Assembly (NCBI GenBank): GCA_920105625.2
Contig: OV050030.1
Span: forward strand, 163,131,863-163,195,862
From: Clusia tigrina
Taxonomy: Eukaryota; Arthropoda; Insecta; Diptera; Clusiidae
Length of the DNA: 64,000 bases
Reading direction: 5' to 3'
The notes under the pieces were generated by a model that was given only the letters and a program-made list of their open reading frames with translations, was not told where the DNA came from and did not search any database. Position 1 is the stretch's first letter. The number at the start of each line of letters is the position of its first letter. The position numbers and the translations under genes were made by a program. Below, in pieces: positions 11,317 to 20,233 of the stretch.

Positions 11317-12245
11317 CAGGGTGGGCCAAAAGAAACCAAGGGGTGTAAAAGTTTAATAACTTTTTCGTTTATTAATTTTTTTTTATTTTTCTTTCAGATT
11401 ATATAATATACAAAAGGGATATTTTTTTACACTAAGTATGAAAAATTATGTCTCTTAAATGACCACCGTTTTCAGCTTCGCACTGATGGGCTCTTTTTAG
11501 AGCATTTTCCATAACATCTTTCAAAACTTGTGGCTGTAGCGTTCGAATTTCTGCAACAATGTTTGCCTTGAGTTCAAGGATTGTCTCTGGCTTGTTCACA
11601 TACACTCGCTCCTTCAAATAACCCCAAAGAAAATAATCGGGTGCTGTCAAATCTGGCGATCGCGCTGGCCAAATAATTTCCGAATTTCTGGAAATTATTC
11701 GCTCTCCAAAAATTTGACTTAAAAGTGTGTCTCGGGCAGTGTGGGCAGTGGCTCCATCCTGCTGAAACCACATCTCAGGTCTGTTTTCAAGAGCAGGACG
11801 TAAAAAATTTTCTATCATAAACCGATACCGCTCTCCATTTACGGTTACAGCACTTCCATCTTCATTCTCGAAGAAGTAAGGCCCAATGACATTTTCAGAT
11901 GTGATCCCACACCATACTGTACACCTGATGGGGTGCAATTGGCGCTGATGAATGGCTCTTGGATTTTGAGAACCCCAGAACCTACAGTTCTGCTTATTAA
12001 CAAAGCCATTCAAATGAAAATGACCTTCATCACTCATAATCAAATTTTTAATTTTATTTAAAATAATTGATCTCTGGTTTAAATAATAAAATTCTATTGT
12101 TCTGGTTTTCTGTTCAGTTGTGAACCTCTCCATTATAAATTCTCCAAGTGTTGTCTATATAATCTGAAAGAAAAAATAAAAAAAAATTAATAAACGAAAA
12201 AGTTATTAAACTTTTACACCCCTTGGTTTCTTTTGGCCCACCGTA
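11317..12245 (-). mobile_element. 929-bp mariner-like transposon with long TIRs
   Basis: The termini are inverted repeats of about 65-70 bp, opening CAGGGTGGGCCAAAAG at 11317 and closing with the complement at 12245 (the last bases differ: CAGGG versus TACGG). They are flanked by TA dinucleotides (11315-11316, 12246-12247), as for Tc1/mariner elements. The element carries one open frame on the minus strand. It lies within the Maverick PLA2-like remnant and so is younger than it. The right-arm copy is 52749-53677 at the matching site. Confidence 0.9.
11432..12133 (-). CDS. Internally deleted mariner-like transposase (233 aa, frame open)
   Basis: A Tc1/mariner-family transposase cuts and pastes the element at TA sites. 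The first ~30 residues ('MERFTTEQKTRTIEFYY') look like the start of the HTH DNA-binding region, but the sequence then passes directly into the catalytic half. That half has 'MSDEGHFHLNG' (first Asp), 'WFQQDGATAHTA' (second) and 'WPARSPDLTAPDYFLWG' (third). I count 39 residues between the second and third aspartates, unlike the 34 of classical mariner. Most of the DNA-binding domain is missing (full-length enzymes are about 340 aa), yet the frame remains open in both arms, which differ at R/W in 'VNGE(R/W)Y'. Probably not autonomous. Confidence 0.8.
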   Translation of the reverse strand: MERFTTEQKTRTIEFYYLNQRSIILNKIKNLIMSDEGHFHLNGFVNKQNCRFWGSQNPRAIHQRQLHPIRCTVWCGITSENVIGPYFFENEDGSAVTVNGERYRFMIENFLRPALENRPEMWFQQDGATAHTARDTLLSQIFGERIISRNSEIIWPARSPDLTAPDYFLWGYLKERVYVNKPETILELKANIVAEIRTLQPQVLKDVMENALKRAHQCEAENGGHLRDIIFHT

Positions 12246-12625
12246 TATGTTTTGATTGTGAACATGCAATTTCGTGCTCTATTATCCAATGGATTTATTC
12301 CTTTATCTTCTCTTGCTAGACGTTCGTGATGACCAGATAAATGTAGTTCAATAGGTAATGGGTTTAAAAAGTTTTTTACGAAACCCTCCCAATATTTAAC
12401 TGTTTATAATAATTTTTATTATGTAAAATACTCAACATCTATTCCCAAAACGAAATGAGATACTTTCTCTATTTAATAGAGAATTTATATTTGAAAGATA
12501 TAAGTTATCAATAACCGATTAAAAAAGCAATCTAAGAAAATTGTAGTAAGAAATGCTGATGATATCTGTATGCAAAGGAAAAACCAAAAAATGATTTATA
12601 TAGTATACTTTTACCAAATTCAATA

Positions 12626-13164
12626 CCTGCCCTTATTGCAGGACCATCAAACTGTGGCTAATGTAATACTTAATCTAATAAAAAATCCTAATGGTCTTCA
12701 TTTCTAAAATATTTACATACGAGTATATTCGAAATCTTTATATCAACCGAATTATTATCCAATAAACGGATTAAACCTTTTCACCTTCTCGGAAAATGAA
12801 ACAGTTATAAGTCCAGCTCCACTCCATAAAAATATTCGATGATATAATTTGTAATAAACAATGAGATTATTTCTTTATGGGTAGACTTAAATAAGTGGAT
12901 TGCTTTTAAAAATGTCAAACATAAACGAACATTCGCAAACAATTAATACGCGAGAATGCTAATAACATGTAATAACATAATAACATATTTCAACAAGATG
13001 AAATTAATTAAGCGTATGTTATGGGTGATATGTCAATTAATCAATTTATGAATATTTGTAGTGAATATTGGAAAGTTAATTATGGCTTTGTTGTTGTAAG
13101 TAAGGGTGGTTTAATAAATGGAGGGCGATATACAGAAGGATTGAATAATTTTATACAATTATGA
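12626..13164 (+). pseudogene. Maverick packaging ATPase (FtsK/HerA type) remnant
   Basis: This enzyme drives DNA into virus-like capsids. 'PALIAGPSNCG' (12626-12658) is the Walker A P-loop, immediately followed by a stop where the Lys-Thr should be. Then come 'NPNGLHF' and 'LFTFSENETVISP' (about 12785). 'KQLIRENANN' (about 12935-12965) and 'FQQDEIN' follow, and finally 'GDMSINQFMNICSEYW' and 'KVNYGFVVVSKG' with 'NGGRYTEGLNNF', ending at 13164. The order and spacing fit the family's P-loop-to-C-terminus layout, but with many stops. The right arm lacks 12 nt near 12975. This is the strongest Maverick signature in the block. Confidence 0.75.
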
Positions 13165-13175
13165 GAGATAAGTAA

Positions 13176-13274
13176 AGCAGATCAATAGCAGATCGATAGC
13201 AAATATAAAGCATATCGATAGCATATATAAAACAGATCGGTAGCAGATCAATAGCAGATTGAAAGCAGATGATA
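13176..13274 (+). repeat. Nine tandem 11-bp units (agcagatcaat-type)
   Basis: Nine consecutive 11-bp units occupy 99 bp with no spacing errors, each a variant of AGCAGATCAAT (for example AGCAGATCGAT, AGCATATCGAT, AGCAGATTGAA). The array starts just after the ATPase stop codon and precedes the next Maverick-like frames. The mirror array is at 51732-51830. Eleven base pairs is close to one helical turn. Confidence 0.9.
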
Positions 13275-13402
13275 AACAGGGAACATTAGCCAGTAGAAAA
13301 AAGTAAAGGAAGCATCATGAAGAAAAATAATAAATTATTAAAACACATTATAACAAGAAGATTAGTATTAAAAGAAAACTAAAAAATTTCTATTTAAATA
13401 AT

Positions 13403-13704
13403 ATGTTGGAAGACACATTTCAACCAATAATAAAACCTTTGAATAAAATATTTGGAGTCTTGAAAAATTAGAAAATATTTCAAGGACTGTCCATGATGAT
13501 AATTATGACGATGATGACGATGATAATGATGCTAATATGTTGTTTTCTTTTACAAAGGAAAATGATTCATTAACAAATATTCAGAAATCACAAAAAAATA
13601 GTTTGGATCAAAACAAACTGAAAAAATTACAACGAAATAATTTATATCAAAACAAACTAAAGAAATTAAAAGGCAATTATTTTAACCAAATATACGAAAA
13701 TTAA
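13403..13704 (+). pseudogene. Acidic, then lysine-rich Maverick accessory frame, frameshifted
   Basis: A 22-codon start (13403-13471, 'MLEDTFQPIIKPLNKIFG') overlaps a second frame (13447-13704, 85 codons) that reads an aspartate cluster ('NYDDDDDDNDAN') followed by repeated lysine/leucine segments ('QNKLKKLQRNNLYQNKLKK'). The first part resembles the N-terminal 'PIIEPL'-type motif of a coiled protein that usually follows the ATPase in Mavericks; I am unsure of this. One frameshift near 13450 joins the two. No ATG opens the second frame. Confidence 0.45.
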
Positions 13705-13722
13705 ATGTATACAGCCAATTAA

Positions 13723-13869
13723 ATGGTAAAAGTTACAACAAAATTACAAAAGCAACTAAAAAGTGATATTAATGATGATGATAATGGGAATGTTGTTCAT
13801 AATACCCTCTTTAATTACTACCCAATCACCAGCTCCAACGATAAAAGGTTGCATGTCAATAAACTATAG
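13723..13869 (+). CDS. Small ORF of 48 aa in the Maverick block, function unknown
   Basis: An ATG-initiated frame at 13723 reads 'MVKVTTKLQKQLKSDIN', an Asp/Asn run and 'LFNYYPITSSNDKRLHV', ending at TAG 13867-13869. It lies 18 bp after the previous frame and may be a continuation of the same ancestral gene, because composition and strand match. I do not recognise it. It could equally be a random opening in AT-rich sequence; the Asp codons (GAT repeats) mirror the acidic run at 13490. Confidence 0.3.
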   Translation: MVKVTTKLQKQLKSDINDDDNGNVVHNTLFNYYPITSSNDKRLHVNKL

Positions 13870-13920
13870 ATATGAACACAATATAAGCAAATATAAACAA
13901 ATGAAAATGAAATCTTATGA

Positions 13921-14175
13921 AAGGACAATAAGCAAGTAAAAAGAGAAAGTAATTTAAATGAAAACAAACTAGTAAAAAGGAAAAGTTATGCTAAGAATAT
14001 ACTTAACACAACAAAAGTGAAGCGAGAGCGAACAATTAATATACAATTAAATGGTTTGAATTATGATGATAAGAAACGGAAAGATATTAAGCAAATGTTT
14101 TCGAAACGAAAAAGGGATAGACAATTAAATATTTATAGAAAACGAATTAAATTACGTTACACTAAAAATTATTAG
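13921..14175 (+). pseudogene. Basic 84-codon frame at the end of the Maverick block
   Basis: The frame is open from 13921 (preceded by TGA, no ATG at the start) to TAG 14173-14175. It is very rich in Lys and Arg: 'TTKVKRERTINIQLNG', 'YDDKKRKDIKQMFSKRKR'. The phrase 'QLNG' also occurs in the decayed sequence near 13715, suggesting an internally repeated or duplicated ancestral protein. The family is not recognised; a nucleic-acid-binding role would be only a guess from charge. The I-1 3' end begins at about its stop codon, so its natural C-terminus may be lost. Confidence 0.4.
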
Positions 14176-14263
14176 AAAAATTATAAAATAATTTTAATAC
14201 AATTAGACTTACAGCTATGACATCTATGGTCTTAAGCTAGTTAATTTTATATATACTCGTATG

Positions 14264-17200
14264 TTAGATTTCTTTATAGGTGTTAGAGTACTTAAGGTAA
14301 TTTATCAGCATCTTTAAGTCTTTATCGGTAGGATTGTTAAGTAGGGTTGTTGGTTTGATGTTTAGAAGTGATTTTCTGTAGATGTTAAAGTATGTACAAT
14401 TGTTTAATATGTGTTCGATGTTCATGTTGGGTAGGTTGCAGAATTTGCATATGTTGTTTGTTTTATTGATAATGTATTCATTGGTCAGTTTTGTGTGTCC
14501 AAGTCAGAGTCGTACGAGTTTTATTGAGTCTTGTCTGTTTATGTTGGTGTTATGAACGGTTTTAAAATGTTCATAGATAGGTATTTTTGATTTATTAATT
14601 TTTTTGTACCAGTCATTAGTAGTTTGGAATAGATCTTTGGCTTTTTTCCGGTGAATGGTTTTTATCAATTTTAGGATGTCTGATGATAATATATTTTGTG
14701 TAGTCGTTAGTGGGGCACATGTGGCATTTTAGGCAATTTTGTCCGCTAATTCGTTGCCTTTTATATTGACATGTCCGGGGATCCAAATGAGTCTGATTGT
14801 GGATTTATGCTTGATTAATATGTTTTTTATATCGTCTATGTAATGGTTGCTGTTTACTGGGTTAGTAGTTGCGTCTAAGACTGAGAGAGAATCTGAGCAG
14901 ATCGCGATTTTCGTTCTCTTTGTGTTTGCGTATTTAGTCGCTTCGTGAATGGCTATTAGCTCAGCTCCAAAACTTGTGCTGTAATGTGGTAGGTGTGCTG
15001 TTTGAATGGTTTTGTTTTCTTCCACGATACTATAGCCTGTAAGGTCGTTTTGCTTTGAACCATCAGTGTATATAAACTTAAAGGAGTATAGCTCTGCTTT
15101 TAATTTAAGAAAGTTCTGTATATAGATTTCATTTGGTGTATTATTTTTTTTATGTTGTCGTAGGTCAGTATTGACTGAGTTATGAGGAAGTTGCCAGCTA
15201 GGAAATACTAAATATTTCTTGTGTACTTTTGTGATTATGGGTACTTCGATGTTTTGGGCGGTCTTCATCACTTTATTTATTGTGGATGGTATTTGTTGGA
15301 GTTTTTTAGATTTAAGGATTTGGGCACATAAGGTTGGGAGTGGGGAGTGGTCGTTGATTATAACTGATTTAATAAGCTTAGAGGTGATAAGGTCCCGGGC
15401 AAAGGATATTGGTGTAATTTTAGCTTCATACAGGAGGTTGGGAACAGGGGTTGTTCTGAATGCACCTAGTGCAATCCTCGTAGCGGAATTTATGGTAGTG
15501 TTTAATTTATTTATGGTTGATTTTGGTGCATACCCAAATAAGTAAATACCATAGTTAATTTTAGATAAGAGGAGGGATTTTGTTATTGAAATTAGTGATG
15601 CTGTATTGCAGTTGAATTTTTTGCTTGAAAGGCATTAGATTATATTGAGTGGTTTGATTAATGAGTCTATTAATTGATTAATATGTGTTTCCCATCGATA
15701 TCTTTTGTTCAGTGTAATCCCAAGTATCTTTAAATTGTCAACTTTGATTATATTTATGTTGTTGCATATGATGTTTGAGGAGCAATTGTGTTTTCTACAG
15801 ATGTGAATTTGCTTGTATTTTTGTAGCGATAATGCAGCTCCTGAATATGCGCACCAATCCGAAATTTTGTTGTAGATGGGATCGAAATTGTGGGGGTCTT
15901 TTGTTTCTATTTAGTTTTTTAATTAGTAAGTAGTCATCAGCGAATGCGAGAAAGTCAATTTCTTTGTGGAGTGATAAGGTGTTGCTTAGATTGTTATAGG
16001 CTATCAGAAATAGGATTACGGAGAGGGGGGAACCTTGGGGAATGCCATTTTGGAGAGAAAAGCTTTGAGAAAATTGGGATTCGATTTTTACTTTGATGTT
16101 CCTATTTGTCATATAGTTTTTTATATAATTATAAACGTTGGGGCCGATTTTCCACAAGTTAAGTTGATCTAAAATAGCATGTACTCCAATTTTATCAAAT
16201 GCTTTAGCAAAATCCAGTGAGATGAGGGATATGTGTTTTTTGTAAGAGAGGGAATGGGTGATCTGATGATCAAGGTAAACCAGAAAATCAGACATTGATT
16301 TCCCTTTTTTGAATCCTAATTGATGGCTATTGAGAAGTTTGTTATTTGATACAAACCACCAAAGTCTGTTGGCAATGATTTTATCTAGTACTTTGGAGCA
16401 GCAAGAGTTAAGTGAGATTGGACGATATGATGTTAACATGGTTTTGTCTGAGTTAGGTTTAGATATAGGGATAATGAGACTATTTTTATACATTTGAGGG
16501 ATAAAACCAGAAAATATTTTATTATATAAGTCAGTAAGTCGACTTTTTACTGCAAAGGGTAGGTGTTTAATCATTGGGTAGGATATTCGATCTATTCCGC
16601 GAGTTTTGCCTTTTAGTTGGTTTATTGCCATGTTTAGTTCGATTGGATTGATTTTATCGTCAATAATTAACGCTGATTTGCTCGGACTAGGTAACCTACT
16701 TCTGGATAGGGAGTTTTGTTTGTTTAAGAGGAAGGTAGGAGAGAATGAATTATCGTGTGCTTCTTTGGGCCATGTTTCTGCAAGTGTATTGGCTATTATG
16801 GAGATATTTGTGATCGAATTTTGGTTAGGTTGAGGTAAGCTAATTGAATGGATTGGGGTATAGGTTTTAAGCCCACAGAATGTGCGAATTGTTGACCAAA
16901 TTTTTCCTGAAAGTGTAAAAGGATTGATGTTTGAGGTGAAGTTAAGTATTGAGGTTGATTTAGATAATTTTATTTCGCGCTTAAGTATCGCGTTTGCTTT
17001 CTTGAATTTTATGATATTATCTAGTGATATGTTTCTGGTTAGGCTATTTCGAAGTTTGTTTCTTTCTTTTTTTAAGTCTTCTAATTTATTGTTCCACCAG
17101 GGGACTGTTGTTCTTCGCTTAGGTCTAGATTGAGGAATGGATTCGTTAGCGCTTTGAATTATTATTTTTTGAATATTTGCAGTTTCTTTGTTTATATTTA

Positions 17201-17967
17201 TACTAACAGCTCTTTTTTCAGATAAGTGATTAGCTAGTATGCTGAATTTGTCCCAATTCGTTTTGCCTAAATTGAATCTAGGTCTACTTGTAGTTGGAAT
17301 TGTTGTGAGATTGGGGAAGAGGGATATGAGGATAGGAAAGTGATCGCTACCGCAAAAATCGGATTCTATTTGCCAGTTGGTTTCTATTGCTAGGATAGGA
17401 GATGCAAGTGTAAGATCAATATGAGTTAGAGTGTTATGCGTTGTGAAGTGGGTTGGGAAGCCGTTGTTTAGGAGAGTCAGTGCCGATTCTGTGATAAATT
17501 TATCGATTTTTTGCCTCTAGCATTGTTGTAATTAGAACCCCAACTGGTGTGCCAGCTATTGAAGTCACCTGTGATCAAGTGTGGTGATTGTGAGTTGTCA
17601 AAAAGATCGTGAAGATCTTTGACTTTGAAAGATTTTGTGGGTGGTAGGTATATTGAGGTAAGTAGGAATTTTGTTTTGAAAAAATAAAAATATTTACTAT
17701 GTCAAAATTGTTTGTAGGAAAGTTGGTTGTGCTCTGTTGTATTGAATTATGTATGAGTATGGCTGCGCCGCCAAATGAATTTTGTGGGTGTAGAGATGTG
17801 TATAATTGGTAGTTAATGGGAGTAGGTATTATTTTGTCGTCTTTTAGGTGTGTTTCTTGTAGGGTAATGATTTGTGGTTTATGTTTTTTTAATAATATTT
17901 CTAGTTCATTATAATTGTTTTTGTAGCCTTTGATATTCCATTGAATAATTTTTAAAGATGCTGTCAT
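14264..17967 (-). pseudogene. I-1 ORF2: endonuclease, RT, RNase H, zinc finger (few lesions)
   Basis: From ATG 17967 the minus strand reads an AP-type endonuclease ('MTASLKIIQWNIKGY', 'LQETHLKDD', later 'GSDHFPILI'). The RT follows ('MAINQLKGKTRGIDRISY', 'SYRPISLNSC', 'QNGIPQGSPLSVILF', and the catalytic 'FADDYLLI' box near 15945), then RNase H 14729-15271 ('IYTDGSKQND', 'GAELIAIHEA', 'ICSDSLSVLDA', 'IWIPGHVNIKGNELADKIA') and a terminal finger 'CKFCNLPNMNVEHILNNC'. Only about five lesions break it. In this arm one frameshift lies in the endonuclease near 17685; shared lesions lie near 17500, 15895 and 15635, with a stop just after the RNase H. It was probably active fairly recently. Confidence 0.88.
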
Positions 17968-18050
17968 TACTGTCAGATTTACAGAGTTTTTGCAGATATT
18001 TATATATGTTAAATTATTTAAACAAATGGAAGAGTATTAAGTTGTTTCCA

Positions 18051-18059
18051 TGTCAGGCT
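18051..18059. repeat. Target-site duplication TGTCAGGCT (left copy) of Jockey-1
   Basis: The nine bases are repeated exactly at 26432-26440, directly after the Jockey-1 poly(A). Removing the insertion restores I-1 ORF1 reading through to its stop a few codons on. This fixes the Jockey-1 boundaries and proves it is younger than I-1. Confidence 0.93.
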
Positions 18060-19076
18060 TTATTAATTTTCGATCGTTGAGTGATTCGGACGCGTGTCGG
18101 GTTGCTCCGTGAAGTTTTCTAAAAAGTGTAAAAATTACTATTTAATAAAACGTTAAAACTTGTGCGTACCTGTACTGATTTCCGCCCCATTGACTGCTGG
18201 TCCAGGGGTCGGTATTCCTGGTGGTAATCAACCACGGTCTTCCTCAGGCGCTAAAAGTGAAAATTTTTTAATAATTAAAGGTTTTTATTTATATACATAT
18301 TACCTTAATTAACCCAAAAGAGAGACCTGCAAATAAATAAAATTAAAAAAAACAACAGCATATGCTTCACAGCAGCTGTCTCATTGATATAAAGAGTTCA
18401 ATCTATTACTTTGTAAATCTCAGTATAGTTGGTTTGTGTATGCACTAAGTTTTTTTTGCTTAATCCCCCTACACTTAGTAGTATGAGTGTTATCCGCTCC
18501 CCCAAAGGGGGTTCCAATAATGTTAACCCACAAGCGGAAACCATCGCCAAAAATACTGATTGTGATCAGTGCAGTACCGTAGAACCAGGAAAAAATAGAA
18601 GCGAAGGTTATCGAGGTGAAAACATCACTGGTATGGTGGCTTCAACGAGCCTTAAACTCCCACAATTGGGAGTGGAGGCACCTGGAATATGGCAGAAAGC
18701 AAACTCGAAGAGGAATAGATCTAGCCCAGGCGCAACATCGCGTCCCACTCCAAAACAATCCAAATTGGATAACTACTGGCTCGGAACACCTTCTTTAAAC
18801 AGCTCGAATAGATTCGCTGCACTAGACCAAGAAGAGGCACGTCAAGATGCAACAACTGACGTCCGGAGAGAACCAAAACCTCCACCTATTTTTGTTTCAG
18901 GCGTGAGTAATATAATTCCCCTAAAAGAATTACTTGAAGTAATTGCTAAGAAAGAATATGAAATCAGAGTTATAAATGGAGACGTTGTCAAAATACAACC
19001 AAAGTCGTCTGAAAAATACTCAGCCATTACAAAGGCTCTAACCGAAAAGAACACTGAGTTTCATACTTTTAAATTG

Positions 19077-19565
19077 TGTAATGCATGTGCACTTTTGCGC
19101 ACAAACGTAGTGTAGCACAAAGTCTACCTACGCAAACTACACATTCAAACCATACCAATACATAAGACACACCCATCCGCTGCACTGCAACACTATGACA
19201 CTTGACATGTGCAGTGTAATTAGAATCCTGGCGTGCGGTCATTGGTGGATTGGTTTGTTTTACAATTGAGTGGAATTTGAGTTAGACTTAAGCGAAAGGG
19301 ATTAGAAATAAACAATTAAATTAATCGAGATTTGTTATCGAGTTTGTAACTCAAATAAACCATATAAAAACCCTGCTCGGGAATTAAACTAATCAGTTTC
19401 CAACTGGCAACTCAACACATTGCATTTTTCTTGCAAACAGCCTTTCTTCGGCTTCAGCCTTTCTTCGGCTCAAATTAGTAATTTGCTCAATGGCGTCTTG
19501 CCGAGCAACGCTATAATATATAATATTTATCATATATTTCTCGCACACAATATCCGTGCATTACA
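19077..19565 (+). repeat. 5' LTR (489 bp) of the gypsy element
   Basis: It begins TGTAATGCA and ends TGCATTACA, a 9-bp terminal inverted repeat. A TATA-like CATATAAAAACC lies near 19360. The differences from the 3' LTR that serve as markers are: A at LTR position 4, 'cattc', 'attagaaata' (two sites), 'cattgcat', and 'atatcc' near the end. Confidence 0.95.
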
Positions 19566-19585
19566 TGGCGATCCTGCCTGACTCG
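19566..19585 (+). other. Primer binding site candidate
   Basis: The sequence beginning TGGCGATCCTG directly abuts the 5' LTR, where a tRNA 3' end primes minus-strand synthesis. The TGG start fits the complement of tRNA CCA. I cannot name the tRNA without a tRNA set from this genome. Confidence 0.6.
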
Positions 19586-19701
19586 AGCTTGTAGATCTTC
19601 CTATACAGTATTGTATCCTGCAAGGAAACTGTTATCCAGTTCTGATGCCAAACTCGTTCCTGCATTTTCTGAAATACTTTTGAATTTTTCCGAATTGAGA
19701 T

Positions 19702-20037
19702 ATGATGGCAAACATCGAAGAAGCGATTGAGGTCAACGGCAAAATGCTCGTACCCCAACACATTAAAGCCACTGGCGAATATCATTTTTCTTCGGCTTCA
19801 GATGAAAAATTTGGCCACAAAACAGTAGACGGTGCAGACTACGATGACGCCGATCTGTACGATGACGATGAGGTACGTCCTACACCTCCACCATATGTGC
19901 AAGCTATTGGAGCAGCACATACGAGATGGATTTTCATACAATTAGATTTCGAAGAATCAGAGTCGCAGTTAACAACTGGAGGCGCCAGCAAGCGTTCTCA
20001 ACAGAGATTCAATGAATTCTTAACCAATTATATATAA
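19702..20037 (+). CDS. Short acidic ORF (111 aa) in the gypsy leader region, unrecognised
   Basis: An ATG frame, with a second ATG one codon later, reads an acidic protein with an Asp/Tyr-rich centre ('DYDDADLYDDDEV') followed by 'PTPPPYV', which contains a PPPY motif of the kind used as a late domain by enveloped retroviruses, and ends 'RFNEFLTNYI'. It sits where Gag should begin but does not look like gypsy Gag. It may be a remnant of Gag, of a deleted ORF joined to the leader, or captured sequence. The absence of Gag and protease around it points to a large internal deletion. Its function is unknown; the right arm has no copy. Confidence 0.35.
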   Translation: MMANIEEAIEVNGKMLVPQHIKATGEYHFSSASDEKFGHKTVDGADYDDADLYDDDEVRPTPPPYVQAIGAAHTRWIFIQLDFEESESQLTTGGASKRSQQRFNEFLTNYI

Positions 20038-20233
20038 GTTACTAGTTAAGCCAAAACTAATTACATACATTTACAACAATTTAAATAGTTTCTAGTTTTA
20101 CAAATCATTATACTATGTTGGTCATTTTTGTTTAAAGACAAAAAAAAAATAAATAATAATAATAATAATTTAATTAAATAACTTATTGGAATGATACAAA
20201 AGCATTAAATTTATATCACAAATTCACACAACT

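Larger units (their letters stand above)
11197..12366 (-). pseudogene. PLA2-like domain protein (Maverick type), split by mariner-like element
   Basis: On the minus strand, 12366-12248 reads 'LPIELHLSGHHERLARED' followed by 'KGINPLDNRARN'. This fits the phospholipase-A2-like domain found in Maverick and other small-virus structural proteins. The family normally has a calcium-loop G-P-G and an H-D catalytic pair; the GPG segment and the pair are missing here. The reading resumes beyond the mariner-like insertion at 11316 as 'RNHTDQILVEKTVF' and, after stops, 'QIITNTII'. The right-arm copy carries an extra nonsense codon (TTA to TAA) soon after 'IELH'. It is inactive in both arms. Confidence 0.6.
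10700..14175 (+). mobile_element. Decayed Maverick/Polinton (adintovirus-like) segment
   Basis: No frame here is long, but short translated stretches match three separate Maverick proteins plus a coiled protein in one 3.5-kb block: the N-terminal extension of protein-primed DNA polymerase B (+), a PLA2-like minor structural protein (minus), the packaging ATPase (+) and acidic/basic accessory frames (+). Having several different Maverick genes side by side on both strands is stronger evidence than any single match. Integrase, major capsid and terminal repeats are absent. A mariner-like element (11317-12245) interrupts the PLA2-like gene, and I-1 truncates the block at about 14176. Confidence 0.75.
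14176..18059 (-). mobile_element. I-clade LINE 'I-1', 3' portion (ORF2 and 3' UTR)
   Basis: Together with 26432-27925 this makes an element of about 5.4 kb, the usual length for the I clade, running on the minus strand with ORF1 then ORF2. Jockey-1 is inserted a few codons before the ORF1 stop, and the 9-bp duplication TGTCAGGCT is present at both sides. The 3' UTR ends in CTAATAA-type sequence near 14176, resembling the TAA tails of I elements. I could not find a target duplication for I-1 itself, so its two flanks may not have been adjacent originally. Confidence 0.85.
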
